NCBI GenBank assembly: GCA_947305795.1
Contig: CAMZEK010000005.1
Coordinates: 1-64,000 of the forward strand
From: an uncultured Bacteroidales bacterium
GTDB taxonomy: Bacteria > Bacteroidota > Bacteroidia > Bacteroidales > F082
Direction: 5' to 3'
Length of the DNA: 64,000 bases
In this document: in pieces, positions 42,469 to 53,084 of the stretch
How positions within the stretch are numbered: the stretch's first letter is position 1
Layout: each line of letters starts with the position of its first letter
Program-made: the position numbers and the translations under genes
The notes under the pieces: generated by a model
What the model was told of the DNA's origin: nothing
The model's database searches: none
Seen by the model: the letters and a program-made list of their open reading frames with translations, nothing else

Positions 42469-44526
42469 ATGGAGAAAGAAGGTTTTACAATTGACCCGAC
42501 CAACCTCGAGCAGCAAAAGGCTTTCGACCTTGTGGCTAACACCAACACCAGTTTGTTCATTACAGGTAAGGCCGGTACGGGTAAAACCACCTTTGTCAAG
42601 AGTATTCAGGAGCAAATCAAAAAGAGCTTTTTGGTGCTGGCTCCAACTGGCATTGCCGCCATGAATGTCGGGGGACAAACCATCCACTCGTTTTTCGGCC
42701 TTCCTTTTGAGGCAATAGGACCGGAAACAAAGATGGAAGTTTCTTTGGAGAAGCGCAAGACCCTTGAACATATCGATACCATCATTATCGATGAAGCCTC
42801 TATGGTGCGTTGCGATTGGGTGGACGGCATCGACCGCTTCCTCCGCGCTTTGATGCACACCCATCTTCCTTTTGGCGGTAAGCAAGTGGTGTTTGTCGGC
42901 GATCTTTTTCAGTTGCCCCCAGTGGTGAGACGCGGAAGTGCCGACGATATGATGCTGTGTTATATGTACGGCAACGGTACTCCATATTTTTACAAGGCAA
43001 ACGTGATGAAGCGGATGAATCTGCCCAAGATAGAGTTCCAAAAGGTGTACCGTCAAGAGGATTCGGAGTTTTTGGACATTCTGGATAGGATGCGCTTGGG
43101 GGAGAATACGGAAAATGACTTGGATGTCCTTAACCGTCATGTGAGCTCCGATGATAAAGTGGGCGATTACTCAGTTATTCTGACTGCCCGCGTGAATACC
43201 GCAGACGGCATCAATGATCAGAAACTGAATGAAATCGAGTCGGAGGAGTTTTGCTATGAGGGCGAGATTTCGGGCAAGTTCAAGTCTCAGGATGTTCCTG
43301 TCCCGATAACGTTGAAGCTTAAGGTCGGCGCTCAGGTCATTTTCTGCCGCAACGACTATCCTCGTGGCGTTGTGAACGGCACTATTGCCAAAGTTGTGGC
43401 TTTGGAGGACGATACAATCAAGGTCGCCTTGAAGGATGGAGAAGAAATCGAGGTGGAAAAGATGACATGGGAGACTAAGGAAAGCGTTTATGATGAAACG
43501 ACCAAAACAGTGAAGTCCGAAGTCGTCGGATCCTTCACGCAATACCCGCTGAAATTGGCCTGGGCCATCACGATACACAAATCCCAAGGCATGACTTTTG
43601 ACCGGATGCACTTCGACCTTACTCGCGGAACTTTTGCAGCGGGGCAGTCATACGTGGCCATCAGCCGTATGCGCTCATTGGATGGATTGACGTTGAGCAG
43701 AAAGATTTTCAAAAACGACATTTTGCAGAATGCGGAAATCAAGGCTTTCGCCAACTCGTTCAACGATGTGGCAATGATTGACGACGAGCTGTCGTTTGGC
43801 GAAGAATTCTACAAGCATCTCGCCAAAAAGGACTATGACAATGCGGCCAGGATGTGCCTGCTTCACTCGATGGAAAAGATGAAGTTGGGCGACTATCGCA
43901 GTGCTGCACTCTTGGCCAAGAAGATGTTTGATGTGATGCTTGATGACAAGTGCCTGAAAGGGATGACAAACGATATTCCGCTGCTGAAGGATTGTAGCAC
44001 GTCATGCCATTTCCTCAACGCTGTAGTATGTCTATATGGCGATCATTTAGAGGAAGCCATCGGTTATGCCAATATGGTGCTTGACCGCAGGCCTTGCCTC
44101 GAAGCCATGTTTATCAAGGGAAAAGCCTTGTTGGCATTAAGCCGCTACGATGAAGCAATGGAAATGGCCCAGCTGATTCGTATTGCCGGCAAAGAGTCGG
44201 TTGACAAAGTTGCCATCGACAAGAAACAATATCTCTTTGAAGCTGAACTCAATGAACAGTTAGGGAACACCAACATTGACACGTGCAAACAACTGCTGAA
44301 ACTCTGCCCTGAATATCTCCTTGCCTATGTGATGCTGCGGAAAGAAGCCATATTGGAAGGACTGGCTTTAGAGGTGCTTGAAGGTGCGGATGAAAACGCT
44401 CTTGTGTCGGCTTTCAATAATGAAGCAGTTTCTGACGATGATTTCAAGGCGATGCTATACGAAGCCGATAAGACCAGCGTAACATTCAAGTTGTTTGCGC
44501 TAAGGGCCCGGAAAATCAAAATGTAA
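42469..44526 (+). CDS. PIF1-like superfamily 1B helicase with C-terminal repeat region
   Basis: This 685-aa protein starts at the ATG at 42469; an ATG 24 nt upstream lies directly behind the promoter box and is less likely. Walker A is ITGKAGTGKTT (residues 31-41). LAPTGIAAMNVGGQTIHSFF, IIIDEASMVRC (motif II), FVGDLFQLPPV (motif III), VYRQ (IV) and the C-terminal UvrD_C_2 block (AITIHKSQGMTFDRM, YVAISRMRSLDGL) follow. Residues ~450-685 form helical, TPR-like repeats of unknown role. PIF1 enzymes unwind DNA 5'-3' and act on structured DNA. Its promoter has the island operator. Confidence 0.93.
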   Translation: MEKEGFTIDPTNLEQQKAFDLVANTNTSLFITGKAGTGKTTFVKSIQEQIKKSFLVLAPTGIAAMNVGGQTIHSFFGLPFEAIGPETKMEVSLEKRKTLEHIDTIIIDEASMVRCDWVDGIDRFLRALMHTHLPFGGKQVVFVGDLFQLPPVVRRGSADDMMLCYMYGNGTPYFYKANVMKRMNLPKIEFQKVYRQEDSEFLDILDRMRLGENTENDLDVLNRHVSSDDKVGDYSVILTARVNTADGINDQKLNEIESEEFCYEGEISGKFKSQDVPVPITLKLKVGAQVIFCRNDYPRGVVNGTIAKVVALEDDTIKVALKDGEEIEVEKMTWETKESVYDETTKTVKSEVVGSFTQYPLKLAWAITIHKSQGMTFDRMHFDLTRGTFAAGQSYVAISRMRSLDGLTLSRKIFKNDILQNAEIKAFANSFNDVAMIDDELSFGEEFYKHLAKKDYDNAARMCLLHSMEKMKLGDYRSAALLAKKMFDVMLDDKCLKGMTNDIPLLKDCSTSCHFLNAVVCLYGDHLEEAIGYANMVLDRRPCLEAMFIKGKALLALSRYDEAMEMAQLIRIAGKESVDKVAIDKKQYLFEAELNEQLGNTNIDTCKQLLKLCPEYLLAYVMLRKEAILEGLALEVLEGADENALVSAFNNEAVSDDDFKAMLYEADKTSVTFKLFALRARKIKM

Positions 44527-44558
44527 GAAAAATAGTAAGTACAACCCCCAAAAAAAGC

Positions 44559-45128
44559 ATGAAAAACAAGAAACAGGATACTATTCTAAAGGCTATTGTT
44601 TTGGCCGCATCATGGCTAATGTTTTCACTGCTTTTTCTCATCCTTGACGGGCGGTGGAAGCTGCTTCCGAAATGGCTGCGCATTGTGTTGTTTTTGGTTT
44701 CACCGATGATGCTGTATGCTATCGTGATGGTCCCGATATCATGCTATTTCCAGTATTGGGGATATTGGTATCCTAGGCATCATTTTGTCAAGCCAAAGGT
44801 GATTGAAAATATTACTGGAGTTCGATTGCCGAAATATAAAGTGGTTGAATATGAGCAAGGTGAACGTCATTTTAATGGGGATTATTCGGACAGTTTTACA
44901 TTGGAGTTTAAGGAAATGCCAAATACGGATTTCTATGATGAACTTGACAATTGCTTTAGGCAATCAGACAATGCGACAATTAGTGATTCGACAGTCTTCG
45001 TGTGGAGTAAACTTTGGGGTAATGGAATAGAACCGCCAGAAGGAGAATTAGAATCTGGAGATTATGAATTTAGTATTGGAATAGAAAGAGGTTCCAAAAC
45101 ATTTCACATCAGTGTGACACGATGGTGA
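44559..45128 (+). CDS. hypothetical membrane protein
   Basis: This 189-aa protein has two N-terminal membrane segments (residues ~8-28 and ~38-60, the second ending YAIVMVPISCYF) followed by a soluble, acidic C-terminal domain of about 110 residues. I do not recognise a family. It lies 32 nt after the helicase and may be expressed with it. Codon use becomes AT-rich in its second half. Confidence 0.6.
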   Translation: MKNKKQDTILKAIVLAASWLMFSLLFLILDGRWKLLPKWLRIVLFLVSPMMLYAIVMVPISCYFQYWGYWYPRHHFVKPKVIENITGVRLPKYKVVEYEQGERHFNGDYSDSFTLEFKEMPNTDFYDELDNCFRQSDNATISDSTVFVWSKLWGNGIEPPEGELESGDYEFSIGIERGSKTFHISVTRW

Positions 45129-45214
45129 TACCAATTGATGCCACTCAAAAGCATTAGCAAATAAAATATGAAAGAAAAACCATCGTTAATTAGAGACGAA
45201 TACATGTACTTCTT

Positions 45215-45823
45215 ATGTCCAAAACGAAGAAAACAATAAAACAAGCTTTCTGGGTCTTAATGGCGATAATGGTAACGGGACTTGCCATTGTCGTAGGTTG
45301 CGAACTGGCTGTGTACAACGCCTCAAAAGGTCGCGTGTATTCCGATGTGGATGAAATCCCACACAGAGAGGTCGGACTACTGCTGGGTACCAATCCCAAG
45401 GGTCGTAGAGGAGGCGTCAATATGTTCTATAACTATCGCATTGATGCGGCGGTGGAGCTGTATGAAGCCGGGAAAGTCGACCGTTTTATCATCAGCGGAG
45501 CCAAGAAGGGCCCCGATTATGACGAGCCGCAAGCTATGCGCGAGGCATTGGTCACCAGGAATGTGCCTGACACCATACTCGTCCTTGACGGACAAGGGTT
45601 CCATACCATTGAATCCATTGTGAGGGCAAAAGAGGGTTTTGGAGTGGATACGCTGACCATCATCTCGCAAGAGTTCCACAACAGGCGGTCTCTCTATATG
45701 GCCAAACGCAACGACATGGATGCCATTGCCTATAATGCGCCCAACACCACCATCCTCAGATGGCGAATCATCATGTTCCTACGCGAGCGGGCCTCACGGG
45801 TGAAGGCTGTATTGTTGGGTTAG
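45215..45823 (+). CDS. SanA/YdcF-like DUF218 membrane protein
   Basis: This 202-aa protein has one N-terminal membrane segment (WVLMAIMVTGLAIVVGCEL). A DUF218 domain follows, with VGLLLGTNPKGRRGG, YNYRIDAAVELYEAGKVDRFIISGA, EPQAMREALV and IISQEFHNRRSLYMAKR. SanA of enteric bacteria contributes to the envelope barrier against vancomycin at high temperature; the biochemical activity is not settled. It ends before a promoter for the DUF2723 gene. Confidence 0.88.
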   Translation: MSKTKKTIKQAFWVLMAIMVTGLAIVVGCELAVYNASKGRVYSDVDEIPHREVGLLLGTNPKGRRGGVNMFYNYRIDAAVELYEAGKVDRFIISGAKKGPDYDEPQAMREALVTRNVPDTILVLDGQGFHTIESIVRAKEGFGVDTLTIISQEFHNRRSLYMAKRNDMDAIAYNAPNTTILRWRIIMFLRERASRVKAVLLG

Positions 45824-45895
45824 CGGTAGGCTTCATGAAAACGGGAGAGAATACTGGTTTTTCTTATTTTATTAGCTTAGTAAGCCAAAATTCCC

Positions 45896-45903
45896 TATTT
45901 TTG
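45896..45903 (+). promoter_or_regulatory. -7 promoter box for the DUF2723-hisS-hutH unit
   Basis: TATTTTTG lies 55 nt before the ATG at 45959. Confidence 0.55.
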
Positions 45904-45958
45904 CCGTTTGGCAAAGCCAAAATCCAAGCGATAATCAACAAAAATTTTCGATAAAACC

Positions 45959-48900
45959 ATGACATTCAAAAAGTTAAACAACATTACAGGATGGTTGGCA
46001 GGCATCATCGCCACCGTCGTGTATTTCCTCACGCTTGAGCCTACCGTGAGCTGGTGGGACTGCGGTGAGTACATTTCAACGGCTTACAAACTTCAAGTGG
46101 GTCACCCGCCTGGGGCACCTTTGTTCCAAATGATTGGACGTTTCTTCACGCTCTTTGCTGGCGGCGACGTCACCAAGGTGGCCATGATGGTCAACGTGAT
46201 GTCGGCCATTTGTAGTGGTCTCACCATCGTCTTCCTTTTCTGGACCATCACAATGATGGCCCGGAAAGTTTGGATGAAGGAAGGTGAAGAGGCTCCATGG
46301 GTAAATAAAATAGGTGTGCTGCTGGCTGGCTTCGTCGGTGCCGTGGCCTACACCTTCACCGAGTCATTCTGGTTCAACGCCGTAGAAGGCGAGGTATATG
46401 CCATGTCATCATTCTTCACCGCCGTCACCTTCTGGGCCGTCCTGAAATGGGAGCAAGTGGCTGACGACCCGAAGAGTACCCGATGGATTATCTTTATCGC
46501 TTTCCTCATTGGCCTGTCCATCGGCGTACACTTGCTCAACCTGTTGTGCGTGCCCGCTTTCGTATATGTGGTTTACTTCAAGAAGTGGAAAAAGACCTCG
46601 TTCAAGGGATTCGTGCTGGCTGGCGTGGTTTCAGTGGCCTTATTGTGGTTCCTCAACATGTTCCTCGTGCCGCAGGTCATCAACCTGGCGGGCAAGATAG
46701 AGCTGTTCTTCGTGAACACCCTTCATGCGCCGTTCAACCTTGGCACCATCGTGTATTTCGCCATCATCATTGGCTTAATTGTTTGGGGATTGTGGTTCAC
46801 TTCCAAACGCGGCAAGGTGCTATGGAACACCGCCATCCTCTCCCTCATGTTCATTCTGATTGGCTACTCGTCGTTCTTCATGTTGATCATCCGCGCCAAC
46901 ACCAACACGCCCATCAACGAGAACGAGCCGAAGGAAGCCCTTTCGATGTTGGCATACATCAACCGCGACCAATACGGCAATTGGCCCCTCCTCTACGGTC
47001 CTTACTACAACGCCCCCATCACGGAAGTGAAGGACGGCAAACCCATTTACGTCAAGGACAAGGAAGCCGGACGCTATGTCATCACCGATGACAACAAATA
47101 TCGCCTGCCCGAATATCCGAAAGAGATGAAAACCCTCTTCCCGCGCATGTGGAGCACACAAAAAGGCTCCCATTCCGACATGTATGATAGCTACCGTAAA
47201 AACAAAAACGGCAACATCGTCGGCGAAACCATGAAATTCAGGAACTTGCGTGGGCAGACCGTCACTGTGAGCAAGCCCACCTTCGGACAGAACATGAGGT
47301 TCTTCATCAGCTACCAATGCAATTGGATGTATTGGCGCTACTTCATGTGGAACTTCGCAGGCCGTCAGAACGACATCGAGGGCCAAGGCGAGCTGAACCA
47401 CGGCAACTGGATTAGCGGCATCAGTGCCATCGACAATGCCCGACTCGGCAACCAGGACAACATCCCTGCCAGTCTGCAAAACCCAGGCCGGACAACCTAC
47501 TATTTCCTGCCGCTCATCCTCGGTCTCATCGGCCTTTTCTGGCTGCTCAAGCGCGACCTGAAGCAAAGCTGGATCATCTTCCTGCTGTTCTTCATGACGG
47601 GCTTGGCCATCGTCATCTACCTGAACCAAACGCCGCAACAGCCCCGCGAACGTGACTACAGTTACGCCGGCTCGTTCTATGCTTTTGCCATCTGGATCGG
47701 CTATGGCGTCATCGCCCTCATCGACATGATAAACAAGCTGACCAAGAAAAGCAGCATGATTACCACGGTGGCCGTCGGTTTGGTCTGCTTCTTGGCCGTG
47801 CCTTGCGTATTGGCCGCCAACGGTTGGGAAGAGCACAACCGTGCGGGCAAGGCCTCGGCTCGCGACTGGGCGAAGAACTACCTCGCCCAACTGCCGCCCA
47901 ACGCCGTCATCTTCACCCGTGGCGACAACGACACCTTCCCCTTGTGGTACGTGCAAGAAGTAGAAGGCTTCCGCACCGACGTGCGCGTGGTCAACTATAT
48001 GCTTTCGGGCGGCTATTGGTATGCCCACCAGATGGCCCGCAAGGTGTACGACTCGGAGCGGTTGCCGCTCACGCTGACCCCCAAGGAATACGACAACGGC
48101 GTTAACGACCCCATCCCCGTCGAAGAAGAGGACTACTTCAAGGGCAAACGCGTGGAGCTGAAACAAATCATCGACTTCATCCACAACCCCAAGGCCGTGA
48201 AACGCGCATACGGCGTCAGCTATAATTATGTACCTTGCCGCAACGTGAAGCTCACCGTCGACAAGGAAGCCTGCATCAAGAACGGCATCGTACCCGAAAA
48301 CATGGCCGACCGCATAGTGGACGAAATCACCTGGGAAATCAAGGGCGACAACCTTTGGAAGAACTCCCTGCTGCTGTTGGACTTCATGGCCACCAACAAT
48401 TGGGAACGTCCTGTGTACTTCACCTCGTTCAGCGACATGTCAAGCGTGCTCGGCATCGACAAGTACCTTCACATGGAAGGCTTGGCCTACCGCTTCATCC
48501 CCGTTGAGGCTGAGGATTACAGCAAGATTTACCGTGGCGGCGTGTATCGCGAAGGAAGCTATGACCTGTTGGTCAACAAGGCCAACTGGGGCAACCTGAA
48601 CCAAGAAGGCGTGGTGCCCGACCGTGAGAGCGTCCGCGAAGCCCAATACGCCCAACAAGCCTACTCGCGCCTCGCACAAAGCCTCACCAACCATGGTCAA
48701 TATGACTCCGCCGTCATCGTGATGGACAAATATGTCGAGTTCTTCCCGAACGAAAAGTTCCCCTTCGACCTCCGCCAATACCAATATCCTGAGATGTACT
48801 ACGTCTGCGGCGCCACCGAGAAAGGCGACCAATTCCTGCAGACCATCGTGCAGAACTTCTGCGACAAGATTGAGTATTACGGCGAAATGAAGCCCAAGTT

Positions 48901-49045
48901 CAAGTCTTATTATCAGGAAGATATCGAAGAAGCCATGTCGCTGCTGCAACATTGGGGTGAAGTGGCCAAACGCTATGAGCGCACCGAGCTGTCGCAACAG
49001 ATTTTAGACCGCATGACCGAATACCTGACTTTGTACTACAACTAA
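45959..49045 (+). CDS. DUF2723 GT-C-type membrane glycosyltransferase
   Basis: This 1028-aa protein has a multi-pass N-terminal half beginning [30 protein letters not shown], the family signature. [11 protein letters not shown] follows in the first periplasmic loop; its Asp-Cys-Gly-Glu region is the likely active site of GT-C enzymes. About ten membrane segments reach to residue ~620. The C-terminal ~400 residues are soluble ([19 protein letters not shown]) and include TPR-like helices at the end ([24 protein letters not shown]). DUF2723 proteins are thought to transfer sugars from a lipid donor, possibly for protein O-glycosylation. hisS follows after 17 nt. Confidence 0.92.
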   Translation: MTFKKLNNITGWLAGIIATVVYFLTLEPTVSWWDCGEYISTAYKLQVGHPPGAPLFQMIGRFFTLFAGGDVTKVAMMVNVMSAICSGLTIVFLFWTITMMARKVWMKEGEEAPWVNKIGVLLAGFVGAVAYTFTESFWFNAVEGEVYAMSSFFTAVTFWAVLKWEQVADDPKSTRWIIFIAFLIGLSIGVHLLNLLCVPAFVYVVYFKKWKKTSFKGFVLAGVVSVALLWFLNMFLVPQVINLAGKIELFFVNTLHAPFNLGTIVYFAIIIGLIVWGLWFTSKRGKVLWNTAILSLMFILIGYSSFFMLIIRANTNTPINENEPKEALSMLAYINRDQYGNWPLLYGPYYNAPITEVKDGKPIYVKDKEAGRYVITDDNKYRLPEYPKEMKTLFPRMWSTQKGSHSDMYDSYRKNKNGNIVGETMKFRNLRGQTVTVSKPTFGQNMRFFISYQCNWMYWRYFMWNFAGRQNDIEGQGELNHGNWISGISAIDNARLGNQDNIPASLQNPGRTTYYFLPLILGLIGLFWLLKRDLKQSWIIFLLFFMTGLAIVIYLNQTPQQPRERDYSYAGSFYAFAIWIGYGVIALIDMINKLTKKSSMITTVAVGLVCFLAVPCVLAANGWEEHNRAGKASARDWAKNYLAQLPPNAVIFTRGDNDTFPLWYVQEVEGFRTDVRVVNYMLSGGYWYAHQMARKVYDSERLPLTLTPKEYDNGVNDPIPVEEEDYFKGKRVELKQIIDFIHNPKAVKRAYGVSYNYVPCRNVKLTVDKEACIKNGIVPENMADRIVDEITWEIKGDNLWKNSLLLLDFMATNNWERPVYFTSFSDMSSVLGIDKYLHMEGLAYRFIPVEAEDYSKIYRGGVYREGSYDLLVNKANWGNLNQEGVVPDRESVREAQYAQQAYSRLAQSLTNHGQYDSAVIVMDKYVEFFPNEKFPFDLRQYQYPEMYYVCGATEKGDQFLQTIVQNFCDKIEYYGEMKPKFKSYYQEDIEEAMSLLQHWGEVAKRYERTELSQQILDRMTEYLTLYYN

Positions 49046-49062
49046 GCAACCCAAAAGAAAAA

Positions 49063-50430
49063 ATGGCACAAAAACCCAGCATACCCAAAGGTACCCGTGA
49101 CTTCCTTCCGGAGGTCATGGTGCGCCGCAACTATATCTTCGACACCATCAAAGGCGTCTTCAAACGCTTTGGTTTCCAGCCGATTGAGACCCCATCGATG
49201 GAAAACCTGAGCACCCTGCTCGGCAAGTACGGCGACGAGGGCGACAAGCTCCTCTTCCGTGTGCTCAACAGCGGCGACTTCATGTCGGGCGTAGAACAGA
49301 ACGGCGAGCCGCTTGAATCCTTGAAACTCGCCAGCAAAATCAGTGAGAAAGGCCTGCGCTACGACTTGACCGTGCCTTTTGCGAGATTCGTCACCATGTA
49401 CCGCGACCAGATTGCATTCCCTTTCAAGCGCTATCAGATTCAACCCGTTTGGCGCGCCGACCGCCCGCAGAAAGGCCGTTACCGTGAGTTCTACCAATGC
49501 GACGTCGACATCATTGGCAGCGATTCTCTGCTGAACGAAGCCGAGTTGGTGCAGATCGTGGATGAAGTATTTGGCGCATTGAAAATCAACGTGATGCTGA
49601 AAATCAACAACCGCAAAGTGTTGGCGGGCATCGCGGAATATATCGGCAAGTCGGATGCTTTGGTCGACATCACCATCGCTATTGATAAGCTGGACAAAAT
49701 CGGCATTGAGGCTGTCAACGCTGAACTCGCCGAAAAAGGTTTGGAGCAAGCCGCCATCGACAAGCTGCAGCCCATCCTCTTCATGAAAGGCAACACGCGC
49801 GAAAAGATGGCACAATTGAAACCCTTGCTCGACAACGAAGTGGGCCAAAAAGGCATAGAGGAATTGGAAACCTTGTTCGACTACATCGACGACATGGACT
49901 TAAAGATTGACACCGAACTCGACCTCACCCTCGCCCGTGGCCTGAACTACTACACCGGCGCCATCTTCGAGGTGAAAGCCAAGGACTTCGCCATCGGCAG
50001 CATCTCGGGCGGCGGTCGCTACGACAACCTCACAGGCATCTTTGGTCTGCCCAACGTCTCCGGCGTAGGCATCAGCTTCGGTGCCGACCGCATCTATGAT
50101 GTCCTCGAAGGCCTCAACCTCTTCCCCGAAACCATGTCGGAAAGCACCAAGGTCATCTTCCTGAATTTCGGGAAGAATGAGGAAAAATATTGCCTGAAAT
50201 ATTTGAACCAGGTGCGCAAACACGGCATCAACGCGGAGATCTATCCCGATGCCGCCAAGATCCAAAAACAGATGAAATATGCCAACCAACGCGCCATCCC
50301 GATCGTCGTCATCGCTGGCGAAAGCGAGGTAGCTGTGCAGAAGTTCACTGTGAAATGGATGAAGGAAGGTAAACAAGAAACTGTGGAAGCCAACAAATTG
50401 GTGGAAATAATTTTGAATCTTAAATCTTGA
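49063..50430 (+). CDS. hisS: histidine-tRNA ligase
   Basis: This 455-aa class II synthetase charges tRNA-His. Motif 1 lies near [13 protein letters not shown]. Motif 2 reads [26 protein letters not shown] (its core FRADRP-type element is [14 protein letters not shown]). The histidine-binding [15 protein letters not shown] and the motif 3 block SGGGRYDNL and GISFGADRI follow. The C-terminal anticodon-binding domain covers the last ~90 residues. It sits between DUF2723 and hutH. Confidence 0.97.
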   Translation: MAQKPSIPKGTRDFLPEVMVRRNYIFDTIKGVFKRFGFQPIETPSMENLSTLLGKYGDEGDKLLFRVLNSGDFMSGVEQNGEPLESLKLASKISEKGLRYDLTVPFARFVTMYRDQIAFPFKRYQIQPVWRADRPQKGRYREFYQCDVDIIGSDSLLNEAELVQIVDEVFGALKINVMLKINNRKVLAGIAEYIGKSDALVDITIAIDKLDKIGIEAVNAELAEKGLEQAAIDKLQPILFMKGNTREKMAQLKPLLDNEVGQKGIEELETLFDYIDDMDLKIDTELDLTLARGLNYYTGAIFEVKAKDFAIGSISGGGRYDNLTGIFGLPNVSGVGISFGADRIYDVLEGLNLFPETMSESTKVIFLNFGKNEEKYCLKYLNQVRKHGINAEIYPDAAKIQKQMKYANQRAIPIVVIAGESEVAVQKFTVKWMKEGKQETVEANKLVEIILNLKS

Positions 50431-50449
50431 ATCTTAAATAACAAATAAT

Positions 50450-51961
50450 ATGAAAACCCATAAAATCTCATCGAAGGAACTGACCTTCAAGCAGGTAAAT
50501 GAAATAATCACCAAGGGCTACAAGCTCGAACTCAGCGCCGACGCCATCAAGCGCATTCAGAAATGCCGCGACTACCTCGACAAGAAGATGGAGAACCCAG
50601 AGAAACCCATCTACGGCGTGACCACCGGCTTCGGCTCCCTCTGCGACCACAGCATCTCGAAGGAAGACCTGAGCACCTTGCAGAAGAACCTCGTCATGTC
50701 GCACGCTTGCGGCACAGGCGAAATGGTGCCCGAGGAAATCATCCGACTGATGCTATTATTAAAGGTGCAGAGCCTCAGCTACGGCAACAGCGGTGTGCAG
50801 GTCGTCACCGTCCAACGTCTCATCGACTTCTTCAACAACGACGTGCTGCCCGTGGTTTATAATCAAGGCTCGCTCGGTGCCTCCGGCGACTTGGCACCTT
50901 TGGCCAACCTCATGCTGCCCTTGCTCGGCTTGGGTGAGGTGCACTTCGAAGGCAAAATCTATCCCGCTGAGAAGATTCTGAAGAAATTCAAATGGGAACC
51001 CATTACTTTGCAGTCGAAAGAAGGCTTGGCCCTGCTCAACGGCACGCAGTTCATGAGCAGCTATGGCACCTACGTCTTGCTGAAGGCTTTCCGTCTCAGC
51101 TATCTCGCCGACCTCATTGGCACCGTTTCTCTCGAAGCCTTCGACGGCCGCATCGAGCCTTTCTTCGACCAAGTGCATCAAATCCGTCACCACAACGGAC
51201 AAATCGTCACCGCCAAGCGCGTGCGTGAGTTCACCAAAGGCAGCGAACTGATTGTCAGGGAGAAGAAACACGTGCAAGACCCCTACTCCTTCCGTTGCAT
51301 GCCGCAGGTGCATGGCGCCTCGAAGGATGCCATCGATTATGTGGCCTCCGTGTTCAGCGAGGAAATCAACGCCGTCACTGACAACCCGACCATCTTCCCC
51401 GATGAGGATTTGGTCATCAGCGCAGGCAACTTCCACGGTCAGCCTTTGGCCATCACCTTGGACTTCTTGGCCATCGCCATGGCGGAGCTGGGCAACATCA
51501 GCGAACGCCGTATCTATCAACTGATCGGTGGCAAGCGCGGTCTGCCGTCCTTCCTTGTTGCCGAGCCTGGCCTCAACAGCGGCTTCATGATCCCACAATA
51601 CGCAGCCGCCAGCATCGTCAGCCAAAGCAAGCAGCTCTGCACACCCGCTTCGGTCGATAGCATAGAGTCGTCGCAAGGCCAGGAAGATCACGTCAGCATG
51701 GGTGCCAACGCCGCGACGAAAGCCTTGCGCGTGGCCGAAAACCTGGAACGTGTGTTGGCCATCGAATTGTTCAACGCCACACAAGCCCTCGAGTTCCGCC
51801 GTCCGCTGAAGTCGTCGCCCATCATCGAGAAATTCGTTGCCGAATATCGCAAGGAGGTGGAATTTGTACGCATCGACAAGGTGATGTACACTGAAATCGC
51901 CAAGTCGGTTGATTTCGTAAAGAATTATCCGCTGGATTTCGACACATTGAAGAACGAATAA
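50450..51961 (+). CDS. hutH: histidine ammonia-lyase
   Basis: This 503-aa enzyme deaminates histidine to urocanate. The self-forming MIO cofactor comes from Ala144-Ser145-Gly146 in GSLGASGDLAPLA. GVTTGFGSLCD, NGTQFMSSYGTY, DNPTIFPDEDLVISAGNFHGQP (core GNFHGQPLA) and the C-terminal QEDHVSMG motif are present. The other hut genes are not in this window. It starts 19 nt after hisS, so a histidine-related pair shares an operon. Confidence 0.96.
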   Translation: MKTHKISSKELTFKQVNEIITKGYKLELSADAIKRIQKCRDYLDKKMENPEKPIYGVTTGFGSLCDHSISKEDLSTLQKNLVMSHACGTGEMVPEEIIRLMLLLKVQSLSYGNSGVQVVTVQRLIDFFNNDVLPVVYNQGSLGASGDLAPLANLMLPLLGLGEVHFEGKIYPAEKILKKFKWEPITLQSKEGLALLNGTQFMSSYGTYVLLKAFRLSYLADLIGTVSLEAFDGRIEPFFDQVHQIRHHNGQIVTAKRVREFTKGSELIVREKKHVQDPYSFRCMPQVHGASKDAIDYVASVFSEEINAVTDNPTIFPDEDLVISAGNFHGQPLAITLDFLAIAMAELGNISERRIYQLIGGKRGLPSFLVAEPGLNSGFMIPQYAAASIVSQSKQLCTPASVDSIESSQGQEDHVSMGANAATKALRVAENLERVLAIELFNATQALEFRRPLKSSPIIEKFVAEYRKEVEFVRIDKVMYTEIAKSVDFVKNYPLDFDTLKNE

Positions 51962-51968
51962 ATTAGGA

Positions 51969-52039
51969 TTGTAGGGCTGTCGTATCACGGCAGCCGCTTT
52001 GTGGAAATCGGCGGCTGCCACGGTGTGACAGCCCTACAA
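51969..52039. repeat. TTGTAGGGCTGTC...GACAGCCCTACAA hairpin element
   Basis: The outer 13-nt arms are perfect inverted repeats, and inner arms (ACGGCAGCCG, CGGCTGCCACGG) extend the pairing. It fills most of the spacer between hutH and the next operon and may stop transcription. Confidence 0.8.
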
Positions 52040-52050
52040 AACATAACGAT

Positions 52051-52563
52051 ATGGAACCCACCGAACAAAAAAAACGCCCCACAGGAATGACCATCCTTCT
52101 CGTGCTGTCGTTCATCAACGCCTGCTGGAACATTCTGCGTTCCATCATCATGTATTTCAGCACGCCAATGATCGCCAAGATGATGGAAAACGGTGAATTT
52201 GAGGACGCTATGGAGCCTTTCGTCACCACCTTCGGCGAAGAGATGCGCCAGTCAATGATGGACAGCATGACCCTTTTATCCAGCATCGACCCGAAGTATT
52301 ACCTGTTTCTGCTGGTGCTGTTCATCGGCTCGTTGGTAGGTGTGTTACGCATGTTCAAGGGTGACAAACGCGGTTTACACATCTACGCTATCTCGCAGAT
52401 ACTCATGCTCATCAACGCCTCGGTGTTCGTGTATCCGCTGCAAAAGCCCTCGCCGTTCACCTACGACCTGCTGCTCACGTTGATGTTCATCGTGGTTTAC
52501 TATCTGTTTTTCAAGCGAATGGAAATGTCGAACGACCTACCCCAAAGCCCTGAACAGCCATGA
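52051..52563 (+). CDS. hypothetical membrane protein
   Basis: This 170-aa protein has four predicted membrane segments (TILLVLSFINACWNIL, YYLFLLVLFIGSLVGVL, AISQILMLINASVFVY, LLLTLMFIVVYYLFF) and a charged tail. No family is recognised. Its stop codon overlaps the next start (ATGA), so three genes are translationally coupled. Confidence 0.75.
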   Translation: MEPTEQKKRPTGMTILLVLSFINACWNILRSIIMYFSTPMIAKMMENGEFEDAMEPFVTTFGEEMRQSMMDSMTLLSSIDPKYYLFLLVLFIGSLVGVLRMFKGDKRGLHIYAISQILMLINASVFVYPLQKPSPFTYDLLLTLMFIVVYYLFFKRMEMSNDLPQSPEQP

Positions 52564-53084
52564 GCAAGAAGCCCAACGAAGGAAAGATTTTCAACCTCAA
52601 GCCCCAACTGACGCTCGCCATGAAGCTGGCAGCCAGTTTCGCCATCACCTACTATGGCCTGTTGCTCGTCTTTGAAATCTTCACCGTGGTGTACAGACGC
52701 TATTATTTCGATGCGGTCTATCTCAACCAAGAAGAACTGTCGCTGAATTCGCGTGATTTCCTCATCCAAATTGCCCAATTGATATTATCTATTTTATTGG
52801 TTTTCAGTCTGATACAAATCTTCCGCAAGAAAGTGTACGGCAAGGCTATCTTCGTATCGGCCTCCCTTATACTCATGGGGTTCCAACTGTTCTTCACCGG
52901 TCCTTTTCCTTTTCTGAAATACATCCTCGAAGCCCTGATGTTACTCATCATTGCACCCATCCGTGTCAAGAAGAAGATTCGGATGAAGGACGGTAAAATC
53001 TCCATCGAGGAGGTGAAGGAAGAGCCGCCGACCGAGGAAACAACCGCGAATGAAGCCACGGAAGAAAAACCTGCTACGACATGA
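52560..53084 (+). CDS. hypothetical membrane protein
   Basis: This 174-aa protein has a basic N-terminus, membrane segments (LAASFAITYYGLLLVFEIF, LILSILLVFSLIQIF, AIFVSASLILMGFQLFF, YILEALMLLIIAPI) and an acidic, Glu/Thr-rich tail of about 35 residues. No family is recognised. It overlaps both neighbours by 4 bp. Confidence 0.75.
   Translation: MSKKPNEGKIFNLKPQLTLAMKLAASFAITYYGLLLVFEIFTVVYRRYYFDAVYLNQEELSLNSRDFLIQIAQLILSILLVFSLIQIFRKKVYGKAIFVSASLILMGFQLFFTGPFPFLKYILEALMLLIIAPIRVKKKIRMKDGKISIEEVKEEPPTEETTANEATEEKPATT

Noticed and set aside
46820..48184. Long minus-strand reading frame of 454 codons
   Set aside because: It lies wholly within the DUF2723 gene on the other strand, has low-complexity composition and no recognisable motif, and is a shadow of codon bias.
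50759..52021. Minus-strand reading frame of 420 codons
   Set aside because: It is antisense to hutH and shows no family similarity; the plus-strand enzyme with its MIO motif is certain.
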